A stretch of DNA of 64,000 bases from positions 21,600,362 through 21,664,361 of the forward strand of contig NC_091142.1 in assembly GCF_041381155.1 (NCBI RefSeq), given 5' to 3'. Source of the stretch: Argopecten irradians (taxonomy: Eukaryota > Mollusca > Bivalvia > Pectinida > Pectinidae). The number at the start of each line of letters is the position of its first letter. Position 1 is the first letter of the stretch. A program made the position numbers and the translations under genes. Below the pieces are notes generated by a model that did no database searches, had not been told where the DNA came from, and saw nothing but the letters and a program-made list of their open reading frames with translations. This document shows, piece after piece, positions 1 through 13,500 of the stretch.

Positions 1-691
1 TCAATGATTATACAAATCATACTTCTAGACTCACTATATACTATATACTATAAAAAGCAAAGTTTTGAAAACCTGATAATTTTATTTATATCAATCGCAT
101 TGGTAAACTATTATTTGAATAATACGTGTACATTATGGCCTGTTTTTGTTTTTAATCGTTTGTATTATTATCATTACTCGCTTACATATTGACCCACCTC
201 TTCCGTGCACAACTAGTGCCTTTCATACGATATGATTGCCGTACCATTTGTTCTGATTGATAGTCTAAATCACCAAAGATGATGTGATAATGTATAACCA
301 CTGAACTTCTATTTTTAATCATATAAATCTTACCTGTAAACTTTTATTTTTAATCATATAAATCTTACCTGTAAACTTTTATATTATCAGATAGATCAGA
401 TGTGTACTCATATGAGCCATAAAGCTTCAAGTGATAAAACATTGAACACTGAACACTTTTAATCACAATATATTATTTCTAACACCTAGATGTAAACTTT
501 TATTTCAAAATAACATTGATCACATATTTTTTATATCACAAAAGTCATACCTGTAAAAATTGTTTTCAATCATACAGATAAAAGATATTTACTTTTATTT
601 TTCATCTAGAAAACATAATCCGATGTTATCAGTGATGATGATTGGGTTGATAAATCATGATCATGTTTGTAGTCCAAATCACAAATGATTA

Positions 692-810
692 GGTGATGAC
701 CTTCACCTTTTCCATGACCCCGGCATCGGGACTACAGGGTCACCTGTGCTAGTCTGTGGTCTGTGGCTTCAATGTATTCGGGGACAGGAAGGGTAAAGTC
801 CTGACACCAT
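692..810 (-). pseudogene. Decayed copy of the MCCC1 biotin-carrier (penultimate) exon
   Basis: The reverse complement aligns with the exon at 12183-12362 over its 5' two thirds: the DGRQDL start, the PVPEY segment, then 'gacccygtag.cccgatgcc.ggggtcat'. A one-base deletion near the start shifts the frame, and further indels and stops follow. The part that would encode the biotinylation motif AMKME and the donor splice site is missing. It cannot replace the real exon. It shows that the 3' end of MCCC1 has been duplicated leftwards. Confidence 0.8.
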
Positions 811-1664
811 CATAATAACAGATGAAATGGTACAATTGTCATTTATAATTACATTGGGGGTATCTTAAACTCTTAAACGGCCTCTAAAATATGGCAGAAG
901 GGTGTATCATTTATGTCTAATTACAACTTTGTAATTCATTTTATACAAATATTTTGTTGAGAAAATTGAAATGGTCTAATATTTTGGTAATACAGTACGT
1001 TATTTGTATTTCAAGAATTGAAATGCAAAATGTCAAATTGAAATTGATTTTCAATTTGACATATGGGTGTTTAACTGTTACAGGAATGAGATGAAAAAAA
1101 GTTGTGATAAAAAAATCGTTAGGTATATCAAATTCGTTATACAAATGATCATATCATTAATATCATATATTAAATATCGAAAATAGCTAGTATTTTATTA
1201 CACGTAAATTTTTGTTTGTAACAAAGATCATTATGATCGAGTTTCACTGTAATAATGATAAAAAGTTTGCAAATGAATTGCGAATGTTATAGGGAAAAAT
1301 ATGTTTATGGTTGTGAAACGTCATACATTTGGATCATAAGATTCAATTAAGCTCATACCGGTTACTTAGGCCATTTCGCGAAACATTGCTACAATCACAA
1401 AAGTTTGATCTTCAAAATATTAGAAACAATTAATTCAAGAGAGAAAATTATATTCTTACTACGTAAACCTTTAAACCCGTTAAGTTTAAGTTTCGTGGTT
1501 TCAGTCAAAATTGTATTTGAGTCTGCCTGAACGAACAAATATCCTTATACGTAGAAAAATCTTCCCAATGTGTGAGTTAGTGAGGTTCCACTGTATGTAT
1601 AATACTGTAAACAAAATTATTGTGTGTGGGATTAAATTTCTCGTATTTCGCGAGTGATAAGAAA

Positions 1665-1904
1665 AAGTGTAATCATATGAGTCTAAATCGTGAAAATGTT
1701 TTAGCACAGTTAAAGTGTAACCATATGACTCTAAATCGTCAAAATGTTTTATCAAAGGTTAAGTGGAACCATATGACTCCAAATAGTGAAAATGTTTTAG
1801 CACAAGTAAAGTTTAACCATACGACTCTAAATTGTTAAAATGTTTTAGCACAGGTAAAGTGTAACCATATGATTCTAATAAATCGTGAACATGTTTTAGC
1901 ATTT
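1665..1904. repeat. 48-bp tandem repeat, 5 copies
   Basis: Five diverged units start at 1665, 1713, 1761, 1809 and 1857. The unit core is aaccatatgactctaaat followed by cgtgaaaatgttttagcaca. An open frame across it is a by-product of the repeat and not a gene. Confidence 0.9.
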
Positions 1905-2292
1905 ATAATTGTATTCTCTGCCTTTATGTATTTAATGCTTAATAAATATTCTCATTAAGAAATTTCTCATTTGTTGTGATTATCTAAAATTCAAGGGACT
2001 GAGACAAAGCTAATTTTTGCAGCTGTACACTTTTCAGAAATTTCAGTGTATTTAACGGTCAAAACTTGACATGGCTGAAAGCCTAAAAGTTTAATTTTGT
2101 TGTGAAAGCATGTTGACACATTGAAGGAATTTTGCCTAATGAAGAGAAAGTGGAAATAAAGCCATACACATAACAACATAGATATAAGAGATCCCAGGGA
2201 TCTTGACATCACCAACGAATGATCTGTATCATATACTGAAAAGAGGGATCATTCCATTGTTTTTCCGTTCGTTCCCTCCTCTTTTGAAATAT

Positions 2293-2385
2293 TCAATTCA
2301 CTTGGACGACACCCATCACCTCTCTCTCGTCTTCCTTGCAGAACATTTTCTCTACAACTCCCGTCATTGGTAGATTACTAACGTA
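2293..2385 (-). pseudogene. Second copy of the MCCC1 last exon, still open
   Basis: Downstream of the true last exon (4503-4625) in the transcript direction lies a diverged copy. It has a good polypyrimidine tract and acceptor (tttatttacatacag), then 30 sense codons and TGA. It aligns with the real exon codon for codon, with one in-frame three-base gap and an identical GVVEK core. Phase 0 at the acceptor matches the donor of the penultimate exon, so it could in principle be spliced as an alternative 3'-terminal exon. Several conserved residues of the carrier fold differ (for example VNFKEGE becomes MFCKEDE) and the tail is shorter. It is classed as pseudogene for want of expression evidence. 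Confidence 0.6.
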
Positions 2386-2617
2386 CTGTATGTAAATAAA
2401 AACAATAACAAAGTATATTCATGTTTACACAAGCTAATTCAACGAATTTAAGTCCCACCTTATTTGCCGAATATACCTAGTATGTTGCTTTAGTGCCTTA
2501 TAGTAATGAGGAGAGACCATATACATGTTTGTTTTAATTGAGGTCAAATATCAAAATATTGCTCACAGTGACATGGTATTGATAACTAGCCCGATATAAT
2601 CTGGCCTTGACACTAGA

Positions 2618-3112
2618 CCGACATTATGACAGGTAGAAGTCTGGTTTAGGGCCAGAACACACTACAATGTACCACATGAGAAGGTGGAATTCGCCGGCAC
2701 CGTTTAGTATCGGACCAGGTCATCTCCTATTCAGACTGACCACAAAGAATTGCTGTTTTCTTTTTGTTTAAACAAATGAATAATATATCTACCCAAATAT
2801 AACAATCCATCGAGATTAAAGGCGATTTGCAAACTATGAGAAAATGACGACGATTAAATTTAAAGCTGCGGAAAAGAAACTACTGTGTTGAAAAACATGC
2901 ATGCGTGATAAAATGGATGGCTTTAAGTAGATAAATTATTCATTTGTTGAAAAGGTAAATGGCGCTTCTCGGTTGAAATATTTTGTAAGCAGTCTAAATA
3001 AGAAATGACCTGGCCCGATTCCAAACTGTGTCGGCGAATTCCACCTTTTCATATAGAAATGCTTTCTGGCCCTAAACCACATTTGCATCTATCTGTCATA
3101 ATGTCTATGTCG
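2618..3112. mobile_element. Fold-back element with inverted arms of about 115 bp
   Basis: The left arm (about 2618-2732) and right arm (about 2999-3112) are imperfect reverse complements. Shared blocks are 'gacattatgacag', 'ggtttagggccaga', 'aaggtggaattcgccg' and 'ccaggtcat'. The central 270 bp shows no gene. It has the structure of a non-autonomous fold-back or MITE-like element; I do not recognise the family. Confidence 0.8.
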
Positions 3113-4502
3113 AGAGTTGAAAGCGTAGTCAGGATCAACAAAATACTTTCAGTTAAAAAACGAAAGTTTTCGAGTTTTAGTTGCCACTGACCGGAAATAC
3201 AACTGAAAACCACATTTTATCCCATAACAAATACCTTCCTTGACATTTTATCTGTTTCATCTCTTTTTAGTTTATTTAAAATTTAGACGTACACAGTATG
3301 TCATATTCAGATTCTAACGGAGCCAACTTATTATTATGTCTTCTTCGTAATATCGATCTCCTGTAGAATTCCGTCTTTATATGTAACAGAGTTAACTGCC
3401 CTTGGTAGGTATCGATTGTGACGTAAGCATTTCATGAATGAAAATTACATCGTTTTCCTTAAAGTCTGATGTGACGCTCACAAAAACATGAGGTAACAAT
3501 TAACGCGTATTCGCAAGGACAGATAACTGTAATATACAAAAGCAGAATTGTAAACAGCGTCATTGATCAGAACTATTGATGAAATCCCATGTATACAGGG
3601 TTTGTTATGAAAAAATAACATCATACAAATAAAATTCAATTTCATTTGTTTTATTGAATATACTATTATCACTCATTAACGAATATTTCAGACATAAATT
3701 GAGTATCATGGTTATACATTTTTACAACGTTGTTCTTTCTTAACTCCACTTTAACACAAATATATTTACAATATCACACACATTCTATTCGTCAGCTCAT
3801 AAATAAGATTAAGAAAATATATACACAATTCTCGTCAATATATTACTTTTCGATACTCAGATAACGCAAAACAGCTTGGCAATATGCTATCTATCATTGA
3901 CATATACTTGGTCATTACTGACGATATAGCAATACACAGTTCTTTGAAGATATCAATTACCAAAACGAATCTCGCAACTACTGAATGGTTCGTTTTAAAG
4001 CTATATCGTTTGTACAGAAATACATTGACGAATTCATCTACCAAATGAGAAGAACAAACATGTTTCTCTACATAGTAACATCAGACGACAGCATACCTAC
4101 CTATACATTTATTTGTATATCAATAATTGCCCAAATGTGATAAATGCTAATATCAGATGTCAGTTTTCATAATTTGAAAGTATAATTTGAGGCCAAATAA
4201 TAAATAAATATCTTTTTAGTTAATGCCAGTCTGTCACTGATACCTGTATCAATACAGTTATAAGTTAACATCACGTATTACACTATTACAACCTGTCGTT
4301 ACAGGAATGTATCTGATGCTGACAAAAAACACACCTGTTGTATAACAACTGGAATAACAGATAAGTTTGTAAATCTGTGATACAGATCAGAGGTTCAACG
4401 TCAATTCTGTAGTAGATTCACCCTTTCACATTGAAACCTCTAGATAAGAACACACTGACTTGGTCGTGTCCTACTGCTTGAGAATTCATAGAATATTATT
4501 CT
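3113..4502. other. No gene seen; region downstream of MCCC1
   Basis: This is AT-rich sequence downstream of the MCCC1 stop in the transcript direction, so part of it is probably 3' UTR. An AATAAA on the minus strand (4502-4507 on plus) overlaps the stop codon itself and is too early to be useful on its own. I see no other gene or clear repeat. Confidence 0.4.
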
Positions 4503-7500
4503 TTATTCCGCTCCTTCCTTGTTGCTGGGCTCCACTTGGACTAAGACGGCACCCTTCGCTGCTGTCTCACCTTCCTTGAAGTTCACTTTCTCTACAACTC
4601 CTGCCTTTGGTGCATTTATGACGTACTGTATGCAAATATAAACAATGATATATTACAACTCAGCTAAAAACAAACATATAATATATTTCAATCATAACAA
4701 TATCAAACTAGCATGTTATCCTATGTTCATGTTATGAAATGAACGTCAGTCCAAAGACGATCAAATCAGTTCATAAGTGTACTTTAAAATACATGTACGT
4801 GCATTCAATGAGAAATGTTTAGGAAATAATACTACGCATTACATAAATTTGTAAAGATTAAAAGCATTACAAGACATTTTATATATGTACCGTTCAAGGA
4901 GGAGTGAAACAAATCAAGTGATAGGTAGAGAGAACTATATTAGAATTAGGCTAACGAATGAGTTCCTATTTCTATAAGAAAATAAGACTACCATTGCGAT
5001 ATACATGTAGCGGTAGTTCAGATATTTTACTCACACATACAGGTATACCTTTGACCCATGGTATAAAAATGTCTTATTTCCAAATACATAGAGATGTCAC
5101 AGTGGGGTAGGATTGTGGATTCACATGCTTTATATAGGGGTCGATGAGCGGATCGAAATAATGATAGAGAAACAACATTACCGTCAAATACAGAAAAAAA
5201 AATAAAACGCTTTCAAATCTCAATCTTAACCTACATTGCCAGTTTTCATACCAACAATGCATGTGTATTTACCTCTGGTAAAGACATGGTATCGTATTAC
5301 CTAATACACATGGTTATAAATAAACATACATATTATCTAACACTCGATGCATATCTACAGTATAGGTACATAAACCCGACACAGACAATTAATACCAGAT
5401 GACCTGGAATCACGTGACCTAGTAATGGGCTACACAATTTATTTTTGTTAGGTACCTCACAAATCCAGGAAGTAAAATAAACATAATACCGAAACAGGTA
5501 TAGATCGACATTAAGCTTTCTATTCAACGTAGCTATTTGTTTTGGAATATTACGAAGGTATTGTTTTATTTCCTTCAATACCTATAAAATATTCAGCTGA
5601 CGAAATTTGTGAATATGCGAGATCCTGATTCATTTTGTATACTTTTCATCATAGGAGCGACGGAGTTATGAGCGTCACAAAGAAGGAAGTACACGTACAC
5701 TTAGCATGGTCGTGAATGCATGGCAAAGTCCGAAAAGAAACATAGATTGACGGCTTAAGATTCTAACATAATGAAACTAAGACTGGTAACATTGGAGTCC
5801 GCGGAGAGACAGAGATGTGTACGGCTTAATTGTATAACATTATGATCTATTGGAATCATCGTTAAAGTGGCTGTCGACAAGTGTTCATCAAGTCAGTAAT
5901 TTGGTGTATTTTCTACCACATTAGCTGCCATGTGGTTATATTTGAGTATATGCGCTAATTAACATTCGTGACCTTTTGTGTTTGCCTGGTAGATGTAAAT
6001 GTAAACACTATCAAGTTATCCTAGTACTATATACGAAAATCTGATCAAACGAAGATCTGAAGGATCTAGGGAATTTACAAAACATGGCGGCGGCATATTT
6101 ACCAATACGTGTGAAAGGTCAGAGTACATGCGTTCATCACAAAGGGAAGCAACTGGATTTTTACTGTGAAAAATGTCAGGAACTGATGTGTTCAAAATGT
6201 CTTTCCTCTGTTCATAAAGGACACGTTGTGTGTGAACTCGGTGATATCACTCCCCAGAAAAAACAGGAAATCCAGAACTTTATTACCAAAACAGAACAAA
6301 ACGACCTGGTACAGATTGGGACATATATTGCCTCTACCGAAACACTTCTAAAGGAAAATGACAGTACATTCGAGAAACTATCAAATCAGTTGAAGATACA
6401 AACAGACAAGTTAAAACAAGACCTAGACAAGCTTACAGCAGAGACGCTCTCTCTGTATCAAGAGATGAGAGATGACAATACCAAGCTCATACAGAAATAC
6501 AAGCAGGACCTGGAGTTGTATGATAACCACCTCAAACAACTAATGCAGGATTGCAAGAAAGCACTTCAGCAGGGCTCACACTTACAAGTCTACGATACAG
6601 CCTGTGAGATCCATTCTCCTAGACCTCTTCCTGTAAAACCTGTCCTTGGGACTGCCAGCTTCACTCCCAACATAAATCCTCAAGGTCATCTAGAACAAGC
6701 CATAGGGAAAGTGATCACGACTGGTCAATCACCTTCTGACCAGGGTCCGGAAGTCTCAACGACCACTTACTACGGTAAGACAGTATCGACATCACCTGCC
6801 ATCAGCAACGTCTCTTCACATGAACAACATTCACACGATAATGGGAAGAACACAGATACAAAGAAGAAACTACTGCCAGAGACAAAGTTGTTAGATCGGT
6901 GGGAATCTCCATGTAAAATTGATTCTATATGTCCAACCACAGCCAATCAGGCTTGGACATATAATCACAGTAAAACAATAACTCTCCTGGATAGGAAGGG
7001 CACAGTGGTACGGAAGATCAATCACAGTAATGAGATCATAACCATCAGTCTCTCTCCAACAACACAAAGATTGTGGGTCTGTGACTATGAATGCAATATC
7101 ATGGAGCTGGTATCACAACAACTTACTCACAGATTTAACAGTAAAAACTTTCCCTGGTGTATGTGTGTAACAGCTAATGGCCATGTCATTGCGGGGATGC
7201 CAAAACACATCTCTAAATTTACCACACAAGGTCAAGTGGTGATTACGACATTGACGGCAGGGACTGGTAAATCATTAGTGTGTTCACCACGTAAGATCAC
7301 AGAGTGTCCTGTCACTCACAATGTTGCCGTGTTTGATGATAACTCTGTACTTTACGGGGGTGATCAAACTAAATGTGTTGTTGTCATTGATGAAAACTTT
7401 AATAAACTTTTTGTATACAGAGGTGATATTCCTCCTACATATGAACAACAACTATCAAAAGTTGAACCATGTTATCTTAATGATGTAGCATATGATAGTG

Positions 7501-10500
7501 TAGGTAATCTCATCATAGGGGTTAGTCAATGTATTGTACTCCTCAACGGAGGAGGGGAGTTTCTTAGACTGATACACAGGCATACATCATCGTCATTTGC
7601 AGTAGGTAAAGGAAGTGAAGATGTGTTGTGGGTAAAGATTGGGAAATGTGTGAAACTACTACAGTACAGCAAGGAGTGATAACTGTGATAACTGTGTGAA
7701 ACGTACTACTGTAAAACAGGGTGTGATAGCTGTGATGAAGCTACTACAGTATAGCAGGGTGTGATAGCTGTGAAAAACCTACAACAGAACAACAGGGTGT
7801 GATAAACTGTGACAAACTACTACTGCAACAGTAAAGCAGGGTGTGAAAGCTGTGATGAAGCTACTACAGTATAGCAGGGTGTAATAACTGTGAGAAACCT
7901 ACTACAGTACAGTAGGGTGTGATAGCTGTGATGAAACTACTACAGTACAGTAGGGTGTGAAAGCTGTGATGAAGCTACTACAGCATAGCAGGGTGTAGTA
8001 ACTGTGAGAAACCTACAACAGTACAGTAGGGTGTGATAGCTGTGATAAAATTTCTACAGTAGAGTGTGATATGTGAGATACAATTACTACGGTACAATAG
8101 GGTATGATAGCTGTGAAAAACCTACTACAGAACAATAGGATGTGTGATAAAACTACTACAGTACAGCAACGTGTGATATGTGTGACAATAGGCCCACAGG
8201 GACAGTATCGCTCACCTGCTTTGTAATACCAAATTATGTTCTGAATACCGGTTATTTTTTTTCTTTTCTGAAGGAATTTGAACATTTATCTGCTCCACGG
8301 TGTCAGAGCCAAAAAGAAGTGTTGCATATAGGGTGAAAATCCGCCCACGATAATTTTTTGATTTTTGAATTTAAATTAATTAATTGCATTTATACACATA
8401 TGTCTATAATACTTTAAACCCGATTGGACCATTATTAGGACTACAGCGCCCCCCTACATTAACATTGGTAAATTTAAAGCCCATTGGGCCTTTTACCTGG
8501 CATAAGTCATAGTACAAACACTTAAATCACGTTTTTTCTTGTGATTAAAAATACTACATAAAATTGCCTTTTTAACGACATATCACACTTGGCTGTATCC
8601 AATATCATTTTAACACAAATCGGACGTAAATATCAAATTTGATAGAAAATACGATTTTTTCAAGTTTTTAATTTTTCGTTTGAGCAACAGAATAAGTAAG
8701 GCACTGCTCGAGTACCCTAAAATTTGGATGTTTAAAATTATATTCAGGTTATCATCGTTTCACCATAAACAGCTCAAGTTAATGAATCACTGGATATGCC
8801 ACGTTTTGTTAGGTTTATTACGTCTACCCCATGTTTTTCCGTGATATCAAAGTACTGAGAGTACACTGTCAAATATAACCGACTTTACTGTAAGAGTAGA
8901 ATGTGATGATGAGGTACGTATTTCGACCAAACCTTGAAATTGTTATCATAAACTCATGTTTATAATATTTTTCAGAAATTCTAATTATCCGTTTTGAAAG
9001 AGTGGGACATATAATACTGACAGTTATGATTTAATATATACACAATGCTTTGTTGCATTCCAGAAACTGTATAAGCATTAAGGTAATAAATACGACAGTA
9101 TGTGTCCTTTGCCCATTGTTAAAGGGAACCATCAATGTTACCATCGTCTCAGGTAGGGCGTTAGAATTGCACCTGCTATGCCCATTGCATGATCGTAAAA
9201 GGCGCCTAATTTGGTACCTTTTTTGTTAGCGACATCAGACGAAGCGTTATGTCTCATTTTACCTTCAGTAACCTATAATACCACCAAAAAGTTTACCACG
9301 TACTGATTACAAGTTATAAGTTTTTTCTCATCCAACATCCTTCATGAAAGTGCATGCGTTCTAAATTATCTAATGAAAGTTCTAGAAACGCTCTAAAAAT
9401 TCTAGAACAGTTCTACAACTGTTCCGGAACGGTTCTACAATGTTAAAGTAGACTTTTCCAGAACACTGTTCTAGAACTGTTCCAGAAATGTTCTGAAACT
9501 ATTCTAGAAATATGCTAGAACTGCTCCAGTTTTCAATTCCAAAATAGTTCCTGAATTGTTCTAGAACATTATTCTAGAACAATTCTAGAACACTGTTCTA
9601 AAACAGTTCTAGAGCATCGTTCTAGAAAAGTCTCATTTGACGTTGTAGAACGATTCTAGAATGCCCTTAGAACAATTCTAGAACAGTTCTTGTTATATAA
9701 GGAATTAATTAAAAACTAATAAAATGAAATTGCTCTATTTTTATGAAAAATTAAGAGCAAAACTGGAAATTGCAAGAAAACCCTTACAGATCTGATGAAG
9801 TATTGCATATCGTTAAAAAGATAATACGAAATGCTATGTTATTACACCAAAATAAGTTATCTTTGGGTTTTGTATGCCTTAATATGATACATTCCACACT
9901 TCCATATATGGTAACTGAGTGATCACGTGAGATGACATAGTCGTGCGAGTGGTCAGTACATAGTCAATTTCTGAAGCGAGTGGACGTTCCTTACCACAGT
10001 GAAAAATTCTACGATTTTGAACTTTTTTCAAGACTTGTCTACATTGTGAGAAGTTACCGTTGAGTAATATTGTGACACGCACCTGTTTTTACGGAAGAAT
10101 TCTGGAATTGGTATTTTGAACAATGTTTTTGATCGGGCCTGAGTGCCAATAATAGACACGATCAGGGCCTGAGTGCCATTGTTTACATACTGTCAGGCCT
10201 GAGTGCCAATTGTCTTACGACTTGAGAGTCCAAGTGATTTATAAAACTATTAGAGTCTACATGTATATGCTAATCATAGCTATGGTGTTTCGATATTATG
10301 ACTTTAAGAAGTGATCGGAACGTTTTTGCTGTTTTCACCGATACTACGATGGCTACGGAGGCTGACCGCGCTAAGTCACCCAGTGCAACAGGGACTGTAA
10401 ATAGTGAGAAAGACGATGATCATCCGTCGAGTATTGAACTTTTATTGCAGTCACAGGTTTAGACACTACAGAGCATTGATAAACTAGTGTATTCGGTGAA

Positions 10501-13500
10501 AGATATTCGGAAACAGATCGATTCTGGAGCCATACACACAGGAACTAGTTCAATGGAACGGCAAATTGGCCGGAGAGCTGGCTGTTCTGGTAGTAGGGGC
10601 GACTCCCCTGTATGTGATCGAGATTCACAGAGTGGGCGGAGCTACCAACATCCGGGTCCGTTCCAAGATGGCGGCGACAGCAAGGTGTGATAGCTGTGAT
10701 AAAACTACTACAGTACAGCAGGGTGTAATAGCTGTGATAAACTACTACAGTACAGCAAGGTGTGATAGCTGTGATAAAACTACTACAGTACAGCAAGGTG
10801 TGATAGCTGTGATAAACTACTACAGTACAGCAAGGTGTGATAGCTGTGATAAAACTACTACAGTACAGCAGGGTGTAATAGCTGTGATAAAACTACTACA
10901 GTACAGCAGGGTGTGATAGCTGTGATAAAACTACTACAGTACAGTAGGGTGTAATAGTTGTGATAAAACTACTACAGTACAGCAAGGTGTGATAGTTGTG
11001 ATAAAACTACTACAGTACAGTAAGGTGTGATAGCTGTGATAAAACTACTACAGTACAGCAGGGTGTAATAGCTGTGATAAAACTACTACAGTACAACAGG
11101 GTGTGATAGCTGTGATAAACTACTACAATACAGCAGTGTGTGATAGCTGTGATAAAACTATTACAGTACAGCAGGGTGTGATAGCTGTGATAAAACTACT
11201 ACAGTACAGCAGTTTGTGATAGCTGTGATAAAACTACTACAGTACAGCAGGGTGTGATAGCTGTGATAAAACTACTACAGTACAGCAGTGTGTGATAGCT
11301 GTGATAAAACTACTATAGTACAGCAGTTTGTGATAGCTGTGATAAAACTACTACAATACAGCAGGGTGTGATAGCTGTGATAAAACTACTACAGTACAGC
11401 AGGGTGTGATAGCTGTGATAAAACTACTACAATACAGCAGGGTGTGATAGCTGTGATAAAACTACTACAGTACAGAAGGGTGTGATAGTTGTGATAAAAC
11501 TACTACAGTAATACTACTACAGTACAGCAGTGTGTGATAGTTGTGATAAAAATACTACAGTACAGCAGGGTGTGATATTTGTAGTAGTAAATCATATAGA
11601 TTTGTACCTTTAAACTTTCTTTTTAATTGTATATATTATACCAGAGCTGTAATTTTTTTTTAATTGCATAGATTATTACTTTAAACTTTCGTTTTTAATT
11701 CAGTTGTACAGCTTATACCTGTTAACTTTTAATTTTAATCACTATGAACTTATAAAAAAACCTGATAAAAAATCAGATAAATCACATTTGTAAAATTTTA
11801 TTTTAATTACACAGATTAAACATTTAGTTTTAGTCCTATAAAGCATTCTTCTAAATTTTGTTTTAATCATATGTGTCACATCTTTTGTTGTTAATTATGG
11901 CATTATAAAGATGATACCTTATGTTTTCAAAATTACTGCAAACTTTTAATTTTTTATCATAAATGTCACTAGAGAGTTTATCTCAGGAAACTAAAATGTG
12001 ACTTGTCTCATGATCAGTTAACCTTAAAATGGGAAAAACTGCATAATCGATAGGTTACACTAAGGTGATTGCAATAGAATCATCTGTTCCGTGAACAACT
12101 TGTGATGTTAATAGCATATATCAGTGATAGTGATTGGTTTGCTAAATCCCAAAAGATGATGTAATGATGTATGACCACTTACCTCCATTTTCATCGCTAT
12201 CATCTTCACTAGTGGTTGTCCCTTCTCCACCTTGTCTGAAGGTTTAACCATCACCTTCTCAATGACCCCAGGCATCGGGGCTACAGGGTCGCCTGTACTG
12301 GCTTTAGAGCCTGAGGCTCCAAGGTATTCGGGTACTGGAATAGTTAAGTCTTGTCTGCCATCCTGAAAACAGATCAAATGGTATAAATGTCAATTATAAT
12401 TACATTGAATATTAAATACTAACATTTGTTCAAACAATGGCAACCAATACAGTGTAAAACTTGTTAATAACAAATTACAACAGATCTTCTAATTCAATTT
12501 TCTTTGATTTTTTAAAAATGAAATATTGTTGATTTGATAATCAAGTTTTATGGAATTTGTTGTAAATGTTTTTGCTGACGAAAGCATCCACAGATAAACA
12601 CTTTGCAAACTGGTTCCATAAAACTGTGTTCCATAAAACTGTCATTTAAAATTTTAAGATTTTCTTATTTAGATTCTATATTCAATATGTATTTTAAACA
12701 CTGTTTTAATTCTGTTGTAAATCCTCTAATAAATAAAAAAATTTTTTAACAAGAAATTCTACATTTGTTGGGACTATTTTCTTTGTGAGTGAGAAATGAC
12801 ATAAATCTTGAACAAGTATATTATTTCTCACTTAATACACAGCTGTACAATTTCTAGTTAAACTCACTATACCACTTAGGTTTGGGATTACCAAGTATAT
12901 GATTGCTTATATGGTCCGTTCTGTTTCTCCTGATAACGGCCAACATTTGAAAGGCTGAAAGTCTTCAATGTTAATTTTGTTGAGAAAGCATATTGACAGT
13001 TTGGAAGGAGTCTAGCTATAGTGTTGCATCAAGATTAGTTAATTGCCTGAAGTGCAGATAATTTCAAGCAGCAGTAAATTTTGGTAGGGCTTTAATTTGT
13101 CGGATCTGTACATAGATTTTAACAAATAAGCATTGTTATTAATAAAAAGATGTGAATTATTTTATCTTAAATACTGGTAATATTTATTATCTACCTATAT
13201 ACAATGTATGTAGGGTCATATCTATTGCTCAGATAAATCCAGAGAGAAACCAATGAGCAGTGTGTATTGATGGCTGATACTCGACACCTGTAATCCAATA
13301 CAGTATTTATGTAGACTCGCCTCAAATATTATCAAAATACATAGTGTGATATTTTTCTATCTCGTCTCAAGTTGCATGTACATGTAGTAGCTGTATACTT
13401 TTCAGTTCAAATGGTACATAACAAAATGCACCAGCATTTTAAAGATTTGATTGATGGGACCGAGTTATTAACATATTTTCAGTTAGCAATACATATGTTA

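Larger units (their letters stand above)
1..2140. repeat. Degenerate copy of the region around the MCCC1 penultimate exon
   Basis: This stretch is diverged but colinear with about 11600-13020. The 310-600 part matches the 'aatcatatagattatacctgtaaactttt' type of sequence at 11585-11960. The 620-860 part matches the exon and its flanks at 12110-12410. The 1940-2140 part matches 12740-13020, with the shared words 'ggctgaaag' and 'gaaagcat.ttgaca'. A second shorter match to 12090-12180 lies at about 204-300, so there is more than one layer of duplication. I see no intact gene here. Confidence 0.75.
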
